From Rhyacophila brunnea (lineage: Eukaryota > Arthropoda > Insecta > Trichoptera > Rhyacophilidae), in assembly GCA_022495005.1 (NCBI GenBank), contig JAGYXB010002038.1, positions 1 to 64,000 of the forward strand: a stretch of 64,000 nt of DNA. Reading direction: 5' to 3'. This document shows positions 59,607 to 64,000 of this stretch, piece by piece. Position numbers and translations under genes: made by a program. Within the stretch, counting starts at the first letter, position 1, and every line of letters starts with the position of its first letter. The notes below the pieces were generated by a model that was not told the origin of the DNA, did no database searches, and saw only the letters and a list, made by a program, of their open reading frames with translations.

Positions 59607-61383
59607 GTGCAAATATACATACTTGTCAGTCATACTTACCAAACTTCTTTGTTTGGTCGTTCCCTCATGGCTGAGGATCGTGAAAGAAAATCAGTCGTCT
59701 TCTAAACGTTCAAGACTAGCCACCCATCTCGGTCCTCTGCTTACCAAACTTAAAAAGGTATTAATATGTTATTTCTAGTGTACAATATGTAGCACACGTA
59801 GAATATCGTAGAATTAAGAGAATATAATAATGTGATTTTAGTTCATTTTTAAAATTCATTTAAATCCTGAAAAAAAATCATAAGAGATAAAATTTCAATT
59901 ATATTCACGGTTAATAAATGTTTGGACGATCATTATAATCTATATTTATTATAATTATATTTGTAACACACCAGAAATATAATATCTTCTCTTCTTCTTC
60001 ATACCTAGTCCATGTTTTCACTTCAGATGGAGCAGAATATGGACACTATTAAGCGCCTCCAAGAATCCCAGCCCTCATAAGTTTTATTACGTATTCCCAG
60101 GTCATGACTTCATGGCTCCGCCGTGTACACTCCGTGGATTGTACCTACATAGCTGCCTTCCGGGATGCCGGAATCCAGTTGGCTGAATGGACACGCAGTC
60201 CAGGTTAAAATTATTATTTAGGAATCTGTAGCACGAAACACGCAGCAAGATTAGAAAAAAACATATCGCATTTTGGATGCTGTGAAAATGTCACATGTTG
60301 TTTTTCAATGTGTGCTTGGAGCCACAGTATGGACCTAATATGTTCAGCATTTGGCTAAAATCCATGTTTATCGTAAAAACAAAAATCTGTAAATACGATC
60401 TCCACTCTGTGGAAGCCCATATTATGATCATCTTAGGATCGAAATATGGTAAACAAAACATTCATTTAACAGCGGTCATTTTCTTTGACGCAGATGACGT
60501 AACAGATTCCTCATAATACTTAAGAAAGGGCATCAAACCAGTTAAAATCAGTAATCCAATTATTAAATTATACCAAGATCTTAAAAATATGCGCATTTCT
60601 CACAAAATGAGTAGGTATAAAATATTACTAAAAGAATAACGAAATCTCTTCAACTACCTGACATCAAATAATGGACCTATAATATCACTACTCAAACAGA
60701 TCTTTGATAATAATTACCTATCACAGGTGTGATTGTAGAAAAGAGGTAAATAGGTACATTGATATTTTACCTATTATTGGTAATGGAATTTATGTTTTTT
60801 TTTTTACCGTGAGGGCCTAAAAATCAGTCAAATGGCTCGGGTCTTCACATCCATAAACCCGCTACTGCCTAAATTATTTCTTGCATTCCTTTAATTTTTT
60901 TTTATAAATTGCTAACCTTTAGTTATTATTATCTACCTACTGCTTTTAATGGAAATATATATTATGTTTTCAATATATCTTTATTCTTTAGCAGTGACGT
61001 CCCTAGACAGAATGCCGCCCCTAGGCAGTGCCAAAATGCCGCCACATTTTTTATGCAGTACTTTATATCATCCTTTCATGGCTCCAATATCTAAGAAATG
61101 TGTTGTGTGGATACATTACTAACAATATATTATATACCTACCACTAAATCTAATTTAAATGCCATCTCTGCTTCAATAGACAATATTGAGAGTCTATGGT
61201 TTCAGATAGGTACCTACATTTAAAAATACACTTCCAATTTTCAAAACTCGTGAGTGACTTGCAAACATATTTGGATACATTTTAAATTAGGTATGCACGT
61301 GTCATTGCTGTTCACCAAGAACGTAACGTTCAAGGACAACTGAAGTAAACTAGACATCGCGAATCCGATAAGAAAATCCTTTT
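59607..61383 (+). repeat. 1.8-kb tandem duplication, copy 2
   Basis: Nearly identical to 57794-59576. I counted only a few substitutions (for example near 57952/59757, 58186/59998 and 59378/61188) plus one 5-base deletion. Similarity stops after TAAGAAAATCCTTTTA. Copy 2 continues into the intact right part of the MITE; copy 1 does not. Confidence 0.93.
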
Positions 61384-61631
61384 ATAGAAAAAAAATTTTT
61401 AAATTAAATTTAAAAAATTTAAAAAATTAAAAACTTTTATAGTACCTAATTAATACATTTTGTTTCCAACCAGCGAGCTGATTTTTTTAATAGAAAGATA
61501 TTTCCGTTATTACTAAGTCTAGGTAGCTATTTCTACATATATACCTAGTGATTCTCCTCGACTTGCCGCCCTTTGGGTAACTGCCGCCCCCAAGCGACGC
61601 TCAATCTGCTTACCCCCACGGGACGTCACTG
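60992..61631 (+). mobile_element. CAGTGACGTCCC-family MITE, copy 5 (complete)
   Basis: Starts CAGTGACGTCCCTAGACAG and ends CACGGGACGTCACTG, with the perfect duplication TTCTTTAG (60984-60991 and 61632-61639). 640 bp. An A/T-only insertion-like stretch at 61384-61435 is absent from other copies. No transposase. Confidence 0.95.
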
Positions 61632-62075
61632 TTCTTTAGGCATTAAATTCTAGAAAACCTGTTCTTTTGCAATAAACATAAATCTACATTATTTCACAAT
61701 GAAACAAAAAAAAAACAATATCTTTCAACAATGGAACTGCATAATTTTATCTTCAAAACATTCATCAAAATTGATGCCATAATAAAAGGAAACGGATTAT
61801 TTTCCCCCAAAAAGGCGATGTCACACAGTGATTGGCACGACGTCTCGTGATAAAGATCCACGGGGAGGACACGGTCCGCGAACACTTTGTCGCTTACGGA
61901 CAGTGCTCGTGGTGACAGACACACTGGCCTACTCAAAATGGTACTTATATCCAGTAACTTCCGAACTGCATAATATTACAGTTAAATCTGAACTGACTGC
62001 TCTATCAGTTAATTAATTAAGTAATAGAAATGATGATTTAAAATATTATGCCAAATTAACCATAAATGCATATAA

Positions 62076-62231
62076 ATTCTAATGGATTTAGGTTTTGTAC
62101 TATTCCATTTGAGTCGTTTTCTGCGACCCGGGTTTCACCTTTCGGCATCTTCTGGCACTATGTACACTCACCAAATACAAATAATGAGTTGGTACTATAA
62201 GGAATAGTACAAAACTTAAATCCATTAGATT
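62076..62231. repeat. Small foldback element, about 155 bp
   Basis: The arms CTAATGGATTTAGGTTTTGT (62079 on) and, reversed from about 62230, CTAATGGATTTAAGTTTTGT continue into ACTATTCC on both sides. The loop is about 85 bp and GC-richer (GCGACCCGGGTTTCACC). No target duplication established. Confidence 0.7.
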
Positions 62232-62957
62232 TTAAATTAAAATTACATCAAGTACCTTCGGTCCATAGTATTAATATCATAATGCATATAATTCACGTCG
62301 TGCAAGTGGTCCAAAACCTCTTTTTGGGCCCTAGTAAATTAATTGATGAATTTAGATGTAGGTACTTATCTCCTTTTAGAATATTAATACTATTAAGTAT
62401 GCAGGCACGATAATAAAAATGCGCTAAATCAAATTCTTTTATTCTGCCAAATAGTTTATTATGTATTTGGCTATCTGCAGCAGTTAAAAACCGTCTATAG
62501 TCAGGCCGCTGCATTAAATGGCAAATTCTGATGATAGTGCTAGTTATTGCTAAACTTCGAATGCGATGCGCTAATCTGTTCGTATTATATTAATTAGCGT
62601 ATTACCATTTTTTCATCATTTTTTATAAACAGTTTACCATTGCATTCGAAGTAGGTATAGCCGATAACTTGCACTACGATAATAAAAAATCACAGTTTCG
62701 TGTCGCTGCCTGAATATAGAGGTCCTTGTCAGCAGCTCTAGCCCACGTGATCACCACTCGCATCGCAACTGTGTGTACGCTGAGAAATCGGAGCGGGAAT
62801 AAGCGATAGCAGTATCGAGCTACCGTAGTAAGTCGCAGTTGTTTGACGCAGCGACGCAATGTGTGCGAAGGCCCAATACAAATATAAAACAGACCGCAAT
62901 AATAAGAGGTATTTAAGATGCATCCTGCTTAGCATCAGATATGTAGAAAAGGGAAAA

Positions 62958-62974
62958 TTATCCGTGACGGATAA
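62958..62974. repeat. 17-bp palindrome
   Basis: TTATCCGTGACGGATAA has perfect 8-base arms around a single G. Function unknown. Confidence 0.85.
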
Positions 62975-63334
62975 AAAAGATTATCATGTTCATTAAATTT
63001 TGACAAAACTTCGTGGATCAGAACGGCAGGAACTCAAAAATTAGATCTTGTGAAATTGCAGATAGTGGAAACCGGCTTATCTTGTTGGACGCCAATGATT
63101 GTGCTCTGTGCTCAGTGAGCGAAGGTTCTGCGGCGTTCCCAACCGTGAATAATAAACTGAGGTCGCGTATTGTATTACAAACCGGAAGGCGGTCACTTTG
63201 TTGTTATACTTCCACACAAGAAATGTGAGCTCTAGTCATTTTTCTCGGATCAAAGATGAGTTACAACCAGCTGAAAGGATACCGTCGTTAACTAATCTAA
63301 GGGCTCGTTTATAAAATATGTACAATATTTTGAA

Positions 63335-63351
63335 CCCCCCCCCCCCCCCCC
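63335..63351 (+). repeat. Homopolymer of 17 C
   Basis: An uninterrupted C run, followed by AGGCCCGATT. Flanking words ATATTTTGAACCC and ATATTTTAAACCC occur on either side (63325 and 63404), hinting at a small unresolved repeat. Confidence 0.95.
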
Positions 63352-64000
63352 AGGCCCGATTGTCTCAAAACCTTTTACCGCCCTGTTTGCCTAAATTACG
63401 TCATATTTTAAACCCTTCCCCCATTAGATGAAAAAAACTGATTTATTGAAAATTATCGATTTCGCACGGAATATTTTATTCTCGATGTCAACATTGTCGT
63501 GTGTTCGTCCATCTCATTCCTTCCTCGGTGTTTTGGGCTCACCGCGAAGGCTAAAAACGAAGAGATTATTCATTTTGTATATGAAATCGTACGCTACTCA
63601 ATGAAATGTATGATTAAATTAAAAGTAGAGTAGTGAACTATCTTATGTAACAATTATTATTCCTCGAGTTTGATCCCACAACTTGACTTACAACATTTCG
63701 CACATGCCATAAAAAAAATGCTTAATAAATTGTTATTGAATTTAAAAAAGTTTTTTCAATTAAGTAGATAATAATTTTAATATTTTATATATAACTCGTC
63801 TTACGACCATTTTAATGTGTCTCAAAGTGAATTATGGACAGACTATCGATGCGGATCGTTGCCATGGTTTATAATTTTTTTTTTATATTCTACTGTTCTT
63901 TTATTATTTTGTATTTATTTTATTCTGATTCACAGCTATAGAAATATATATACATAATACATATTATATAATATAATGCTCTCACTCTCGTTTTTCTGAT

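Larger units (their letters stand above)
61640..64000. other. Mixed DNA, no gene assigned
   Basis: 61810-61940 and 62700-62875 are GC-richer. The second has TCGCTG and CAGCGACG near opposite sides and may be an eroded MITE. 63013-63228 is open on the plus strand (ADSGNRLILLDANDCALCSV) with near-balanced composition, but no family is recognised. The foldback element, palindrome and C run are listed separately. Confidence 0.4.

Noticed and set aside
59101..61094. Two identical 61-codon frames (59101-59286 and 60909-61094)
   Set aside because: They are identical only because of the tandem duplication, and both run into a MITE; not a gene family.
61810..61940. MITE with CACAGTG and CACTGG ends
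   Set aside because: Inverted similarity is poor and no target duplication is seen.

Overview
This window looks like AT-rich (about 30% GC by eye) arthropod nuclear DNA, most likely from a sap-sucking hemipteran such as an aphid. The taxonomic call is an inference. It rests on the abundance of TAGGTACCTA-type motifs and AATATTATA-type AT tracts, an interstitial run of the arthropod telomere repeat TTAGG, and the transposon mix (irritans-type and other mariners, RTE and jockey-like LINEs, many short hAT-type elements). I found no convincing host gene: no long open frame, no conserved host protein domain and no coherent exon series. Every protein-like sequence I can recognise belongs to a mobile element and is broken.

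Layout. 1-1876 is plain AT-rich DNA. 1877-4560 is a dead mariner split by an internally deleted jockey-like LINE, with a 12-bp target duplication. 4760-7183 is an element with inverted arms of about 850 bp; its centre keeps a decayed gene whose spaced acidic motifs resemble FEN/PIN-type nucleases. 7251-12323 is a second, larger inverted-repeat element of about 5.1 kb, with a repeated 12-bp palindromic motif near both ends, internal duplicated blocks, two tRNA-like modules and a second dead mariner (9320-10613). 12324-30654 is AT-rich DNA carrying small non-autonomous DNA transposons, a palindrome with a TTAGG core, and a tRNA-like SINE. 30655-42900 holds a hAT-in-hAT nest, more hAT-type elements, a minisatellite of about 1.1 kb and LINE relics. 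44772-45558 is a 5'-truncated RTE LINE with a 13-bp target duplication. 47275-57788 holds several more miniature elements. 57794-61390 is a nearly perfect tandem duplication of about 1.8 kb. The last 2.4 kb has a small foldback element, a 17-base C run and unassigned sequence.

The most informative signals are termini and target-site duplications. Perfect 8-bp duplications flank three copies of a CATGGCCCCC-ended family, at least three copies of a CAGTGACGTCCC-ended family, and two further hAT-type elements. They fix element borders without any database. None of these short elements encodes a recognisable transposase, so they would have been mobilised in trans. The best candidates for something undescribed are the two adjacent large inverted-repeat elements at 4.8-12.3 kb: one carries the nuclease-like relic, the other a phased array of TTCNNCGNNGAA sites at both ends.
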